A stretch of DNA of 60,601 nucleotides from an uncultured Acetatifactor sp. (lineage in GTDB: Bacteria > Bacillota > Clostridia > Lachnospirales > Lachnospiraceae). The translations under genes were made by a program, and so were the position numbers. The stretch spans positions 1 to 60,601 of the forward strand of contig CANQEV010000013.1 of NCBI GenBank assembly GCA_947595925.1, in the 5' to 3' direction. The notes under the pieces are model-generated. The model did not search any database and was not told the DNA's origin. It saw nothing but the letters and a program-made list of their open reading frames with translations. Shown here in pieces: positions 33,678-42,122 of this stretch (within the stretch, counting starts at the first letter, position 1; each line of letters starts with the position of its first letter).

Positions 33678-35618
33678 CTATGCCTGCATATCCAGCTCCG
33701 CGTCGGTGGCGTGATCGTAGATGAATGCCTTGCGGGGCGGCACCTCGGTTCCCATCAGAAGCTCCGTGATCTCGCTGGCCATCCGGGCGTCCTCGATCTC
33801 CACCTGCTTCATCATCCGGGTCTCCGGGTTCATGGTGGTCTCCCAGAGCTGCTGGGCGTCCATCTCTCCAAGTCCCTTATAGCGCTGCAGGGTGAAAGAG
33901 GAATTTTTGTGGGTCTTGCGGTATTTCTCCAGCGCCTTGTCGTCGTAGAGATACTGTTCCGCTCCCTTGTTCGGCATGGCCTTATAGAGCGGGGGCATGG
34001 CGATATAGACATGGCCCTCGAAGATCAGCTCCGGCATAAAGCGGTAGAACAGCGTCAGGAGCAGGGTGGAGATATGGGCCCCGTCCACGTCCGCGTCCGC
34101 CATAATGATAATTTTGTCATAGCGCAGTTTCGAGATATCGAAATCGTTCCCGTACCCTTCCGAAAAACCGCAGCCAAAGGCGTTGATCATGGTCTTGATC
34201 TCCGCATTGGCAAGGACCTTGTCGATGCTGGCCTTCTCCACGTTCAGGATCTTGCCCCGGATCGGCAGGATCGCCTGGTACTGGCGGTTTCTGGCCGTCT
34301 TCGCGCTGCCGCCTGCGGAATCCCCCTCCACGATGAAGATCTCGCACTTTCCGGCGTCCCTGGACTCGCAGTTGGCAAGCTTTCCGTTGGAGTCGAAGGA
34401 ATACTTCTGCTTGGTCAGCATGTTCGTCTTTGCCTTCTCCTCCGTCTTCCGGATTTTCGCCGCCTTCTCCGCGCAGCCGATGACGCCCTTTAAGACCTCC
34501 AGATTGCGGTCGAAGAAATGTACCACTTCGTCCCCGGTGACCTTGCTCACCACCTTCGCGGCGTCCTGGTTGTCCAGCTTGGTCTTGGTCTGCCCCTCAA
34601 AGCGGGGATCCGGGTGCTTGATGGAGATCACGGCGGTCATGCCGTTCCGCACGTCGGCACCGGTGAAGTTCGCGTCCTTCTCCTTTAAGACGTTGAGTTC
34701 CCTGGCGTAGGTGTTGATCACATTGGTGAACATGGTCTTAAAGCCCGTGAGATGCGTTCCGCCCTCGGAGTTGTAAATATTGTTGCAGAAGCCCAGCACG
34801 TTCTCGTGAAACTCATTGACGTACTGGAAGGCCACCTCCACGGAGATCCCTTCGCTCTCGCCGCTGAAATAGATCACATCGTGTATGGTCTCCTTGGATT
34901 TATTCATGTCCTTGATAAAGCCCACGATCCCTTCCGGCTCATGAAACTGGATCTTCTCCTGGCTCTCCGGCCGCTTGTCCTCATAGAGGATGGTGAGGCC
35001 GGGGTTTAAGTATGCGGTCTCATGGAGCCTGCTCTTTACCTCGTCTTCCTTAAAACGCGTGCGGTCAAAGATCGTGTCGTCCGGCAGAAAATTGATTGTG
35101 GTGCCGGTCTCCTTCGTCTTTCCTACCACCGGAAGAAGCCCCTCGATCAGCTCCGTGGTGGGGATCCCCCTCTCGTAGGTATCCTCGTAGATCGCCCCGC
35201 CGGTCTTCACCCTGACGGTGAGCTTTGTAGAAAGGGCGTTCACCACGGAGGAACCCACGCCGTGCAGGCCGCCGCTGGTCTTATAGGCGGTGTTGTCAAA
35301 CTTACCGCCCGCGTGGAGGGTGGTAAACACCAGCCTCTCCGCGCTCATCCCCTTTTCGTGCATCCCCACCGGGATCCCTCTCCCGTTGTCGGAGACAGTG
35401 GCGGAGCCGTCCTCCTCCAGCGTCACGGTGATGGTGTCGCAGTACCCCGCCAGATGCTCGTCCACGGAATTGTCCAGGATCTCATAGATCAGGTGATTCA
35501 GGCCCTTCGTGGATACGCTGCCGATATACATGCCGGGGCGCTTGCGGACAGCCTCCAGACCCTCTAAGACGGTGATATTCGACGCGCCGTAGCCGCCCGC
35601 TTTGTTTTCCTTTGCCAT
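33678..35618 (-). CDS. parE: DNA topoisomerase IV subunit B
   Basis: A 646-residue ATPase subunit. The GHKL fold shows ILDNSVDEHLAG, VSDNGRGIPVG and GGLHGVGSSVVNALS; the transducer domain follows; the Toprim domain has the EGDSAGGSAK and MADADVDGAH metal motifs; and the C-terminal RYKGLGEMDAQQLWETTMNP is intact. Pairing with a ParC lacking the GyrA box supports topoisomerase IV rather than gyrase. It has its own promoter and heads a run of parE, small membrane gene, parC, rsmD, coaD and a coiled-coil gene. Confidence 0.88.
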   Translation of the reverse strand: MAKENKAGGYGASNITVLEGLEAVRKRPGMYIGSVSTKGLNHLIYEILDNSVDEHLAGYCDTITVTLEEDGSATVSDNGRGIPVGMHEKGMSAERLVFTTLHAGGKFDNTAYKTSGGLHGVGSSVVNALSTKLTVRVKTGGAIYEDTYERGIPTTELIEGLLPVVGKTKETGTTINFLPDDTIFDRTRFKEDEVKSRLHETAYLNPGLTILYEDKRPESQEKIQFHEPEGIVGFIKDMNKSKETIHDVIYFSGESEGISVEVAFQYVNEFHENVLGFCNNIYNSEGGTHLTGFKTMFTNVINTYARELNVLKEKDANFTGADVRNGMTAVISIKHPDPRFEGQTKTKLDNQDAAKVVSKVTGDEVVHFFDRNLEVLKGVIGCAEKAAKIRKTEEKAKTNMLTKQKYSFDSNGKLANCESRDAGKCEIFIVEGDSAGGSAKTARNRQYQAILPIRGKILNVEKASIDKVLANAEIKTMINAFGCGFSEGYGNDFDISKLRYDKIIIMADADVDGAHISTLLLTLFYRFMPELIFEGHVYIAMPPLYKAMPNKGAEQYLYDDKALEKYRKTHKNSSFTLQRYKGLGEMDAQQLWETTMNPETRMMKQVEIEDARMASEITELLMGTEVPPRKAFIYDHATDAELDMQA

Positions 35619-35676
35619 ATCTGATAAACTCCTTGCGGCCTTTCGGCCGTTCCCTAAAATTATGCCTTATCTAACT

Positions 35677-35705
35677 ATTTTACCATACAAATTGTGCTTT
35701 TCCAA
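35677..35705 (-). promoter_or_regulatory. parE promoter
   Basis: Minus strand TTGGAA (35700-35705), 17-base spacer, TAAAAT (35677-35682), about 60 bases before the ATG. A GGCCGAAAGGCC hairpin lies between promoter and gene. Confidence 0.6.
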
Positions 35706-35726
35706 TATCAAAATCTCCTCTGTCTG

Positions 35727-35750
35727 AAAAAGACCGCCGAAGCGGTCTTT
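35727..35750 (-). terminator. Terminator of the asp23-fakA-recG-degV block
   Basis: Nine-bp stem AAAGACCGC / GCGGTCTTT (35729-35737, 35742-35750) with a four-base loop that reads TTCG on the minus strand, followed there by TTTTTC. It starts three bases after the degV stop. Confidence 0.85.
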
Positions 35751-35752
35751 CT

Positions 35753-36622
35753 TTACGATATCTTCTTACAAACGGCGATGGCCAGGGAGCCGGGGCCGAT
35801 GTGACAGGCCACGCTCAAAGAGAGCGGATCGATGTGGACGTCGTACCCGGGATACTCCGCGAGAAGTTCTTCCTTTAAAGCCAGGGCCGCCTCATAATTC
35901 TGGGTGTGGGCGATCTGGAGCCAGACGCCGCCGGGGGCCGGGGTGATGCCGCCGAAGCGGTTCTCGATGTCGCTCTTGATGGCGCTCATCATGATGCTCT
36001 TGCCCTGGGCCGTGGTCCGCGCCTTTGCGAAGGCGTCCAGCTTTTCCCCCTGGATCTGCAGTACGGGCTTCAGCTTTAACAGGGTTCCGATGGCGGCCGC
36101 CGCCGGAGTGATCCTGCCGCCCTTTTTCAGGTAATACAGGGTGTCCAGCATGATGTAAATGCTGCTGTTGAATTTATCGGCCTCCAAAAAGTCCTTTACC
36201 TCTTTGGCGCTCATTCCCTTCCCGATCAGCTCCAGAGCGTCCAGGGCGGACTGCCTCTGGGTTACGGAGATGCGCTGATTGTTGACGACCTGAACTTTTC
36301 CCTCATAATCCTCTGCGAGAAGGGCCGCGCTCTGGCAGGAGCCGGAGAGACCGCTGCTCATGGGGATATGAACGATCTCGTCGTATTCTTTCAGAACCTC
36401 GTTCCAGAGATTGGTAACCGCCTCCGGGGAGGGCTGGCTGGTGGAGATGTTCTCCCCCTGCTTCAGCTTCTCGTAAAACTCTTCCTGGGTCAAGTTAATA
36501 TCCTCGAAATACTGTTCCCCGCCGATCATAAAGGGCATGGGAAGCACAAAAACACCCAGTTCTTTTCCCGCCGCCTGGGTGATACCGCTGTTACTGTCGG
36601 TGACAACTGCAACCTTCGCCAT
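35753..36622 (-). CDS. DegV family fatty-acid-binding protein (FakB-like)
   Basis: A 289-residue cytoplasmic lipid carrier. VVTDSNSGI at the N-terminus, the TSQPSPEAV loop, IPMSSGLSGSCQSA (the fatty-acid carboxylate site) and the C-terminal HIGPGSLAIAV are family hallmarks. DegV proteins present exogenous fatty acids to the kinase FakA; a FakA-like gene lies three genes upstream in the same block, so the two may work together. GAAAGGAAT precedes the start. Confidence 0.92.
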   Translation of the reverse strand: MAKVAVVTDSNSGITQAAGKELGVFVLPMPFMIGGEQYFEDINLTQEEFYEKLKQGENISTSQPSPEAVTNLWNEVLKEYDEIVHIPMSSGLSGSCQSAALLAEDYEGKVQVVNNQRISVTQRQSALDALELIGKGMSAKEVKDFLEADKFNSSIYIMLDTLYYLKKGGRITPAAAAIGTLLKLKPVLQIQGEKLDAFAKARTTAQGKSIMMSAIKSDIENRFGGITPAPGGVWLQIAHTQNYEAALALKEELLAEYPGYDVHIDPLSLSVACHIGPGSLAIAVCKKIS

Positions 36623-36754
36623 GAGACTTTCATTCCTTTCAAACCATAATCATGCCGGACCGCTTCCTGCCCGTTCCGAGAAGTCCGTGGGAAATCCACG
36701 CGGCTTCGCCCATACGAATTCAGATGGAGGCGGAACCATACGTTTATTCTACTG

Positions 36755-38812
36755 TCAAATCGTCCTAAAGTCAACCTTGTTTCGGTCGGTATTTTCAAAG
36801 TGTACCCGCAGGGGCCTGTGAACTTCCAGCGAGAGATCCGGGTCCTGGTCCAAAAGCCTGTCCACCAGGTCCGAGGTCTTTTTCAGGAGTTCCGAATCGT
36901 CATAGATATCCCCCACGCGAAAGGCAAAATCGCCGCTCTGCCGGACGCCGAACAGGTCCCCGGGTCCCCGGAGTTTCAAATCCTCCGACGCAATATGGAA
37001 ACCGTCATTGGAGTGATTCAGGATCTCCAGACGCTCCATGGTCTCCTTCTTCTCGTCCGCGCTGACAAAGATGCAGTAACTCTGGGCGTCTCCCCTGCCA
37101 ACGCGGCCCCGGAGCTGGTGAAGCTGGGCCAGTCCGAACCGCTCGGCGTTCTCCACCATCATCACCGTGGCGTTCGGCACGTTGATCCCCACCTCGATCA
37201 CGGTGGTGGACACCAGGACGTCGATATTGCGGGCCGCGAAATCCTCCATGATCCGGTTTTTCTCCGCAGGCCGCATCTTTCCGTGGAGATGGGCCACGAT
37301 CACGGAAGGAGGCAGGGCGCTGCGCAGCTTCTCCGCGTAATCCGCCACGTTCTCCAGGTCCGTCATCTCCCCCTCTTCCACCTGGGGACAGATCACATAG
37401 GCCTGATGCCCCTGGGAAACCTGGTTTGCAATGAACTGATAGGCCTTCGCGCGGTAAGAGGTATTCACCACGCAGTTCTTGATGGGCAGCCGGTCCGCGG
37501 GGAGTTCCCGGATCACCGAGATCTTCAGGTCGCCGTATAATATGATGGCCAGCGTCCTGGGGATCGGCGTGGCGCTCATCACCAGGACGTGAGGGCTGAG
37601 CCCCTTTTCCGCCAGGGTCTCCCGCTGTCTGACGCCGAAGCGGTGCTGTTCATCCGTGACTGCCAGGGCCAGTTTTTGATAGCTGACCTTTTCCTGGATC
37701 AGGGCGTGGGTCCCGATGATCAGGTTTGCCTCCCCGGAGGCGATTTTCGCATAGGCTTCTTTCTTTTCCTTCGCCGTCATGGAACCCACTAAAAGCACGG
37801 GCCGGAAGGCAAGCTTGTACTTCTCCGTGTCCCGCTTTACGCTTTCGAAATGCTGGACCGCCAGGACCTCCGTGGGGGCCATGAGCGCCCCCTGATAACC
37901 GTTTGCGGCCGTCATCAGCAGGGCCAGCAGCGCGATGATCGTTTTCCCGGATCCCACGTCCCCCTGTACCAGACGGTTCATGCAGCGCGGCCCCTCCATA
38001 TCGTCCCGGATCTCCTGCCAGACCTGCTTCTGCCCTGCCGTGAGACGGAAGGGCAGACTGTCGATATAGCGCACCGTATCAGCAGTTTCAAACATGGGGT
38101 ATCCATTTGGAAGACTGTTGGAAAGATCTTTGTTTTTTCGTAGAAGGAGAAGGAACGCAAAGAATTCCTCGAAGGCAAGCCTCCTGTGGGCCCGCCTGGC
38201 AGACTCGGCATCCCGGGGAAGATGGATCTCCCGGATTGCCTCCGAAAGGCCGGTCAGCTCCATCTCTTCCAAGATTGCCCCGGGGAAATATTCCTCTTCA
38301 AAGGCATAGTCCTCCAGGGCTTTCTGAACCGCCTTCTGGATCGCCTGATTGGTCAGTCCCTTCGTCAGGGCATACCTGGGCTGGAGACGGCCCGTGAACT
38401 TCGCGTATTCCTCGGAAGAATAAACCCTGGGCTGTTCCATGATCAGCGCCGGTCCCTTTGTCTGCACCTTTCCCCGAAAGACAAAGGTCTTTCCCGGCTG
38501 AAAACGCTTTAAAAGATAGGGCATGTTAAAAAACGTGAGCTGCATGGAGCCGGAACCGTCGCGGATCAGTACGTTCATGATATTGAGATTCCGGATCTTT
38601 TTTATGTTGGGGACGGCCAATACGGTCCCGTTGACCGCTTCCGTCTCCCCCGGGACGACCTCCCGGATCTGCCGCGGCCCATCAAAGCGCTCGTAATCCC
38701 GGGGATAATGGGCCAGAAGATCCCCCACGGTATCGATATCCAGTTTGTGAAACAACCGGGCTGTCTTCTCTCCGATCCCTTTGATCTCCAGGATGGGCGT
38801 CTGATCGTTCAT
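36755..38812 (-). CDS. recG: ATP-dependent DNA helicase RecG
   Basis: A 685-residue fork-remodelling helicase of standard length. An N-terminal helix-hairpin region (GIGEKTARLFHKLDI) and OB-fold wedge domain (about 60-160) precede the helicase core: Walker A GDVGSGKTIIA, the DEAD-type box DEQHRFGVRQR, SATPIPRTLA and motif VI QLRGRVGRG. The asp23-fakA-recG order is classic for Firmicutes. GTAAGGGG precedes the start. The 131 bases upstream show no gene. Confidence 0.97.
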   Translation of the reverse strand: MNDQTPILEIKGIGEKTARLFHKLDIDTVGDLLAHYPRDYERFDGPRQIREVVPGETEAVNGTVLAVPNIKKIRNLNIMNVLIRDGSGSMQLTFFNMPYLLKRFQPGKTFVFRGKVQTKGPALIMEQPRVYSSEEYAKFTGRLQPRYALTKGLTNQAIQKAVQKALEDYAFEEEYFPGAILEEMELTGLSEAIREIHLPRDAESARRAHRRLAFEEFFAFLLLLRKNKDLSNSLPNGYPMFETADTVRYIDSLPFRLTAGQKQVWQEIRDDMEGPRCMNRLVQGDVGSGKTIIALLALLMTAANGYQGALMAPTEVLAVQHFESVKRDTEKYKLAFRPVLLVGSMTAKEKKEAYAKIASGEANLIIGTHALIQEKVSYQKLALAVTDEQHRFGVRQRETLAEKGLSPHVLVMSATPIPRTLAIILYGDLKISVIRELPADRLPIKNCVVNTSYRAKAYQFIANQVSQGHQAYVICPQVEEGEMTDLENVADYAEKLRSALPPSVIVAHLHGKMRPAEKNRIMEDFAARNIDVLVSTTVIEVGINVPNATVMMVENAERFGLAQLHQLRGRVGRGDAQSYCIFVSADEKKETMERLEILNHSNDGFHIASEDLKLRGPGDLFGVRQSGDFAFRVGDIYDDSELLKKTSDLVDRLLDQDPDLSLEVHRPLRVHFENTDRNKVDFRTI

Positions 38813-38943
38813 AATTCACCCCTTACAGGAACCAAAACCCTTCCGCTCTGCGTTTTCACCGCACCGTTTGCAAAGCAGTCCGCGCGCTTCCCCCTCTGCA
38901 GGGGATGACGGGGCAAACGGGATGTCGGCTGGACGGTTTTTCG

Positions 38944-40614
38944 TCATTCCACAGAGATCAGGTAATAATAAATGGGCTGGCCGCCGTACTGCAGTTCCAC
39001 ATCAAGATCCGGATACCGGCCGGCGAGTTTTGCGCGAACCGCCTCTGCCGCCTCCGCGGTAACATCGCTCCCGTAGTAAACGCTGATCAGCTCGGATTCC
39101 CCGTCCACCATGGCGTCCGTCGTCTCCAGGACCACCGTGTCCAGATCAGCGCCATTCGCAAGAATGCCATTGTCGCCGACACCCATGTAATCGTCTTTTC
39201 GGATCTCCTTGTCGTCGATTACCGTATCCCGCACGGCGTATGTGACCTGACCGGTCTTTACCTTCTCTATCTCCCGGATCATGGTCTCCTCGTTCTCATC
39301 GACAGTGCTGCCTTCCATATAGTTGATCATGGCGGTAATCCCCTGGGGGATGGTCTTCGTGGGGATCACAAGGAGATTCTTTTCCGTGGTGAGCTCCGCG
39401 GCCTGTCTTGCGGCAAGGATGATGTTTTTGTTGTTGGGGAACAGGAACACGTTCTCGGCGTTTACCTGGTCCACAGCGCTCAGAATATCCGCAGTGCTGG
39501 GGTTCATGGTCTGCCCGCCCTCGATAATGTGGTCCACGCCGATGCTCTGGAAGATCTCGCTGAGACCGTCCCCAGCCGAAATCGCAATGAACCCTGCCTT
39601 TTTCGGAGGTTCCGCGGGTTTCGCAGGAGCAGCTGCCGCTTCTTTTTCAGCGGCCTTAAAAAGCTTTTCCTGATGCTCCAGCCGCATATTGTCGATCTTC
39701 ATATTGGAGAGCTGCCCATACTTTAAGCCTTTCTGAATAGCCAGCCCGGGATCGTTCGTATGCACGTGCACCTTGACTACTTCGCCGTCGCAGACACACA
39801 CGATGGAATCTCCAATGGACTCCAGATATGCCTTGAAATCCATTTCAGTCTTGATATTGAAAGTTTTATTCAACAATATAATGAATTCCGTACAGTATCC
39901 GTACTTGATATCCGCTTCCGCCTGAGCTTCCATATTGGGTTTTGCGGAAGGCCCCGGGGCAGCGGCCGGATTGATGCTGAAGTCGATCTCCTTCCCCAAC
40001 AGCGCGTCGTACGCCCCGGAAAGGACCTCGATCAGCCCCTGCCCGCCGGAGTCCACGACCCCCGCCTGCTTCAGCACGGGAAGGAGTTCCGGCGTCTGGC
40101 TCAGCACGTATCTCCCATGCTCCAGGATCCGCCCGGCAAACTCTTCCAGATCCGTCACGCCGTCGTCCAGAAGCTCCCTCGCCTTTTCTGCAATGCCCCT
40201 GGCCACGGTGAGGATCGTGCCCTCCTTCGGCTTCATAACGGCCTTGTAAGCGGTTTCCACGGCCTTTTCACAGCTCTCGGTCAGAACGGCGGCGTCAATT
40301 TTATCCGCGTTCTGAATAACCTTGGTAAATCCCCGGAAGAGTTGGGAGAGAATCACGCCGGAATTCCCCCTCGCCCCCCTGAGGGAACCGCTGGAAATGG
40401 CCTTGCACAGGGCGGCCATCCCGGGATCATCCCCGAGTCCGGACACCTCCCGGGCGGCGGACATGATGGTCATTGTCATATTGGTGCCGGTATCTCCGTC
40501 AGGTACGGGAAACACATTCAATTCATTGATGTATTCTTTCTGGTTTTCCAAATTCTTGGCGCCGGCTAAGAACATTTTGGAAAACAACTTAGCGTCAATT
40601 TCCTGGTAAGCCAC
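38944..40614 (-). CDS. DAK2 domain fatty-acid kinase, FakA/YloV-like
   Basis: A 556-residue kinase. The DhaL-type ATP domain is at the N-terminus with the metal-binding VPDGDTGTNMTMT motif and GARGNSGVILSQL; the middle and C-terminal DegV-like region (about 220-556) has KVHVHTNDPG and FIAISAGDGLSEIF. A Pro/Ala linker (AAAAPAKPAEPPKKAG) joins the last domain. FakA phosphorylates fatty acids bound to FakB/DegV proteins. It directly follows asp23 and precedes recG and degV. Confidence 0.9.
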   Translation of the reverse strand: MAYQEIDAKLFSKMFLAGAKNLENQKEYINELNVFPVPDGDTGTNMTMTIMSAAREVSGLGDDPGMAALCKAISSGSLRGARGNSGVILSQLFRGFTKVIQNADKIDAAVLTESCEKAVETAYKAVMKPKEGTILTVARGIAEKARELLDDGVTDLEEFAGRILEHGRYVLSQTPELLPVLKQAGVVDSGGQGLIEVLSGAYDALLGKEIDFSINPAAAPGPSAKPNMEAQAEADIKYGYCTEFIILLNKTFNIKTEMDFKAYLESIGDSIVCVCDGEVVKVHVHTNDPGLAIQKGLKYGQLSNMKIDNMRLEHQEKLFKAAEKEAAAAPAKPAEPPKKAGFIAISAGDGLSEIFQSIGVDHIIEGGQTMNPSTADILSAVDQVNAENVFLFPNNKNIILAARQAAELTTEKNLLVIPTKTIPQGITAMINYMEGSTVDENEETMIREIEKVKTGQVTYAVRDTVIDDKEIRKDDYMGVGDNGILANGADLDTVVLETTDAMVDGESELISVYYGSDVTAEAAEAVRAKLAGRYPDLDVELQYGGQPIYYYLISVE

Positions 40615-40637
40615 GGTAACTTCCTCCTTAATTCCTT

Positions 40638-41000
40638 TTAATCAATCACTCTCACGCCTTCGACAAAAATGTTGATCTTTTCCACTTCGATACCGGTGAA
40701 CTCTTCCACTTTATATCTCACGTTGCTGACAAGGTTATCCGACACGGCGATGATGCTCACGCCATAGGCCACGATCACGTGAAAATCCAGAATCAGCTTG
40801 TGGTTTGCGCTGACATTTACATTGATCCCCCTGCTCAGGCTCTCCATCTTCAGGATGCGAACCAGACCGTCCTTTACATTGGCGACGGTCATGCCAACTA
40901 TTCCAAAGCACTCCACGGCAACGCTTCCCGCATACTGCGCAACGACCTGCTTATCAATGGCAATGCTTCCCAAATGCGTATCGATCGAAGACCCCTTCAT
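40638..41000 (-). CDS. Asp23/Gls24 family protein
   Basis: A 120-residue small envelope-stress family protein. GSIAIDKQVVAQYAG, GIVGM and the C-terminal VNIFVEG-like strand (KINIFVEGVRVID) are typical. The ATG at 41000 is preferred over an in-frame TTG four codons earlier because AGAAAGG lies upstream of both and too close to the TTG. It is the first gene of the asp23-fakA-recG-degV block, divergent from rpmB. Confidence 0.88.
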   Translation of the reverse strand: MKGSSIDTHLGSIAIDKQVVAQYAGSVAVECFGIVGMTVANVKDGLVRILKMESLSRGINVNVSANHKLILDFHVIVAYGVSIIAVSDNLVSNVRYKVEEFTGIEVEKINIFVEGVRVID

Positions 41001-41045
41001 ATTCAGACCCAACCTTTCTGTGTTTGCTGCACACTATTGATAACA

Positions 41046-41054
41046 ATAATAACA
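41046..41054 (-). promoter_or_regulatory. Extended -10 promoter of the asp23 block
   Basis: Minus strand TGTTATTAT is an extended -10 element; the -35 region is T-rich but not consensus. It lies about 46 bases before the asp23 start. Confidence 0.4.
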
Positions 41055-41121
41055 GATTGTCTCCAAAAAAGAAATAAAAAAATAGAAAAATATGCAATTT
41101 TCAAAAAAAAGAATTTTCTTC

Positions 41122-41150
41122 TTGCTTTTATATGGGTTTTCTGTTAATAT
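41122..41150 (+). promoter_or_regulatory. rpmB promoter
   Basis: TTGCTT (41122-41127), 17-base spacer, TAATAT (41145-41150), about 60 bases before the rpmB start. Confidence 0.5.
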
Positions 41151-41209
41151 ATGAATGTTGTGAAAAATTACAGGGCTTTTGTGTACGTTCTGGTGGAGGA
41201 GGTGTCAAG

Positions 41210-41395
41210 ATGGCTAAATGTGATATCTGTGGTAAGGGTGTTCATTTTGGAAACAACGTAAGCCACTCTCATAGAAGAAGCAACGCAATTTGGAAGCCGA
41301 ACGTAAAGCGTGTGAAGTGCGTGGTAAACGGCGGGAATAAAAGGCTCCATGTTTGCACCAGCTGCTTAAGATCCGGCAAAGTAGAGCGGGCTTAA
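41210..41395 (+). CDS. rpmB: 50S ribosomal protein L28
   Basis: A 61-residue ribosomal protein of the zinc-ribbon type: MAKCDICGKG at the N-terminus and CTSCLRSGK at the C-terminus give the four cysteines; NNVSHSHRRSN is the family core. A strong site, GGAGGAGG, lies nine bases before the ATG. It is a single gene, divergent from asp23, with its own promoter and terminator. Confidence 0.97.
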   Translation: MAKCDICGKGVHFGNNVSHSHRRSNAIWKPNVKRVKCVVNGGNKRLHVCTSCLRSGKVERA

Positions 41396-41418
41396 CCCTG
41401 ACTTCTTGAAAAGAATTC

Positions 41419-41447
41419 AAAAAGACTCCTTTTGCGGAGTCTTTTTT
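41419..41447. terminator. Bidirectional terminator between rpmB and the ytfJ operon
   Basis: Stem AAAAAGACTCC (41419-41429) with GGAGTCTTTTT (41436-41446), T-rich on both strands; the outer GAATTC/GAATTT bases extend it. Confidence 0.85.
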
Positions 41448-41460
41448 GAATTTTAAAAAC

Positions 41461-41601
41461 CTACTCGCAGACGCAGAAATACCCCGCTGCCGACAAGATC
41501 ACGATGAAGACAAATCCAATAAAGCGGTCCCTCAGGAGAAACATCAAGAACATTCCAAAGGCGATTCCGAGGATCCCGATCCCCACCATTTTGCGCATCA
41601 T
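41461..41601 (-). CDS. 46-residue two-helix membrane protein
   Basis: A short gene that standard length cut-offs miss. It encodes 46 residues: MMRKMVGIGILGIAFG, a first helix to about residue 23, the basic turn LLRDR, and a second helix FIGFVFIVILSAAGYF ending CVCE. AAAGGA lies nine bases before the ATG, and the frame ends 14 bases before the bidirectional terminator. Gene position, ribosome binding site and clean hydrophobic pattern support it. It is the last gene of the ytfI-ytfJ run; similar mini-membrane proteins are known in sporulating bacteria, but no family is assigned. Confidence 0.65.
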   Translation of the reverse strand: MMRKMVGIGILGIAFGMFLMFLLRDRFIGFVFIVILSAAGYFCVCE

Positions 41602-41661
41602 AACCGTCAGTCCTTTGGGAGTTTCTTACTTATACTATATGAGGGAACCGTTCAAAATGCA

Positions 41662-42075
41662 CTATTCCTCCGCGGGGAAAGCGATATTCAGGGCCTGCTC
41701 GTCGGAGACCTGCTCTTTTCCTTTTTCCGCTCTCTTGTCCAGGAATTTGTCCACCATGTCCGGAACCATATCCAGAACCTTGGTCACCGTATCCTGATTC
41801 TTTACGTTCACCAGTTTTACCACGCCGTTCTGGATCACCAGCACGGCGCTCGGCGTCATCTTTCCGCCCAGGCCGCCCACGCCGGAGGCAGAACCCTTCT
41901 CGCCGTTGTTGCCCGCTCCGGCGCCCACGCCAAAGGAAACGTCCACCAGGGGAAGGATGATGGTATCCCCGATCTTGGTCGCCTCTCCTACGACTGTCTT
42001 TGTTGACAGCACGGTGTTCATGCCTTTCAGAAGGGATTCCACCACACCCTGAAACTGATTCTCATTCTCTGCCAT
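41662..42075 (-). CDS. ytfJ: GerW/YtfJ family spore protein
   Basis: A 137-residue protein of the GerW family, needed in Bacillus for correct spore germination. ENQFQGVVESLLKGMNTV, VVGEATKIGDTIILPLVDVSFG, a Gly-rich stretch (GAGAGNNGEKGSASGVGG) and PSAVLVIQNG are the family pattern. The start at 42075 follows GGAGG; longer in-frame starts would overlap the upstream gene. It follows the DUF2953 gene, a common pairing. Confidence 0.92.
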   Translation of the reverse strand: MAENENQFQGVVESLLKGMNTVLSTKTVVGEATKIGDTIILPLVDVSFGVGAGAGNNGEKGSASGVGGLGGKMTPSAVLVIQNGVVKLVNVKNQDTVTKVLDMVPDMVDKFLDKRAEKGKEQVSDEQALNIAFPAEE

Positions 42076-42122
42076 AAAATCCTCCATTCTGCGCCTCACG
42101 GCGCAATGATTTTCTTTTGCAT

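Noticed and set aside
31091-35618. DNA gyrase gyrA-gyrB
   Set aside because: The A subunit has no GyrA box in its C-terminal domain and the genes are not beside dnaA/recF, so topoisomerase IV is preferred.
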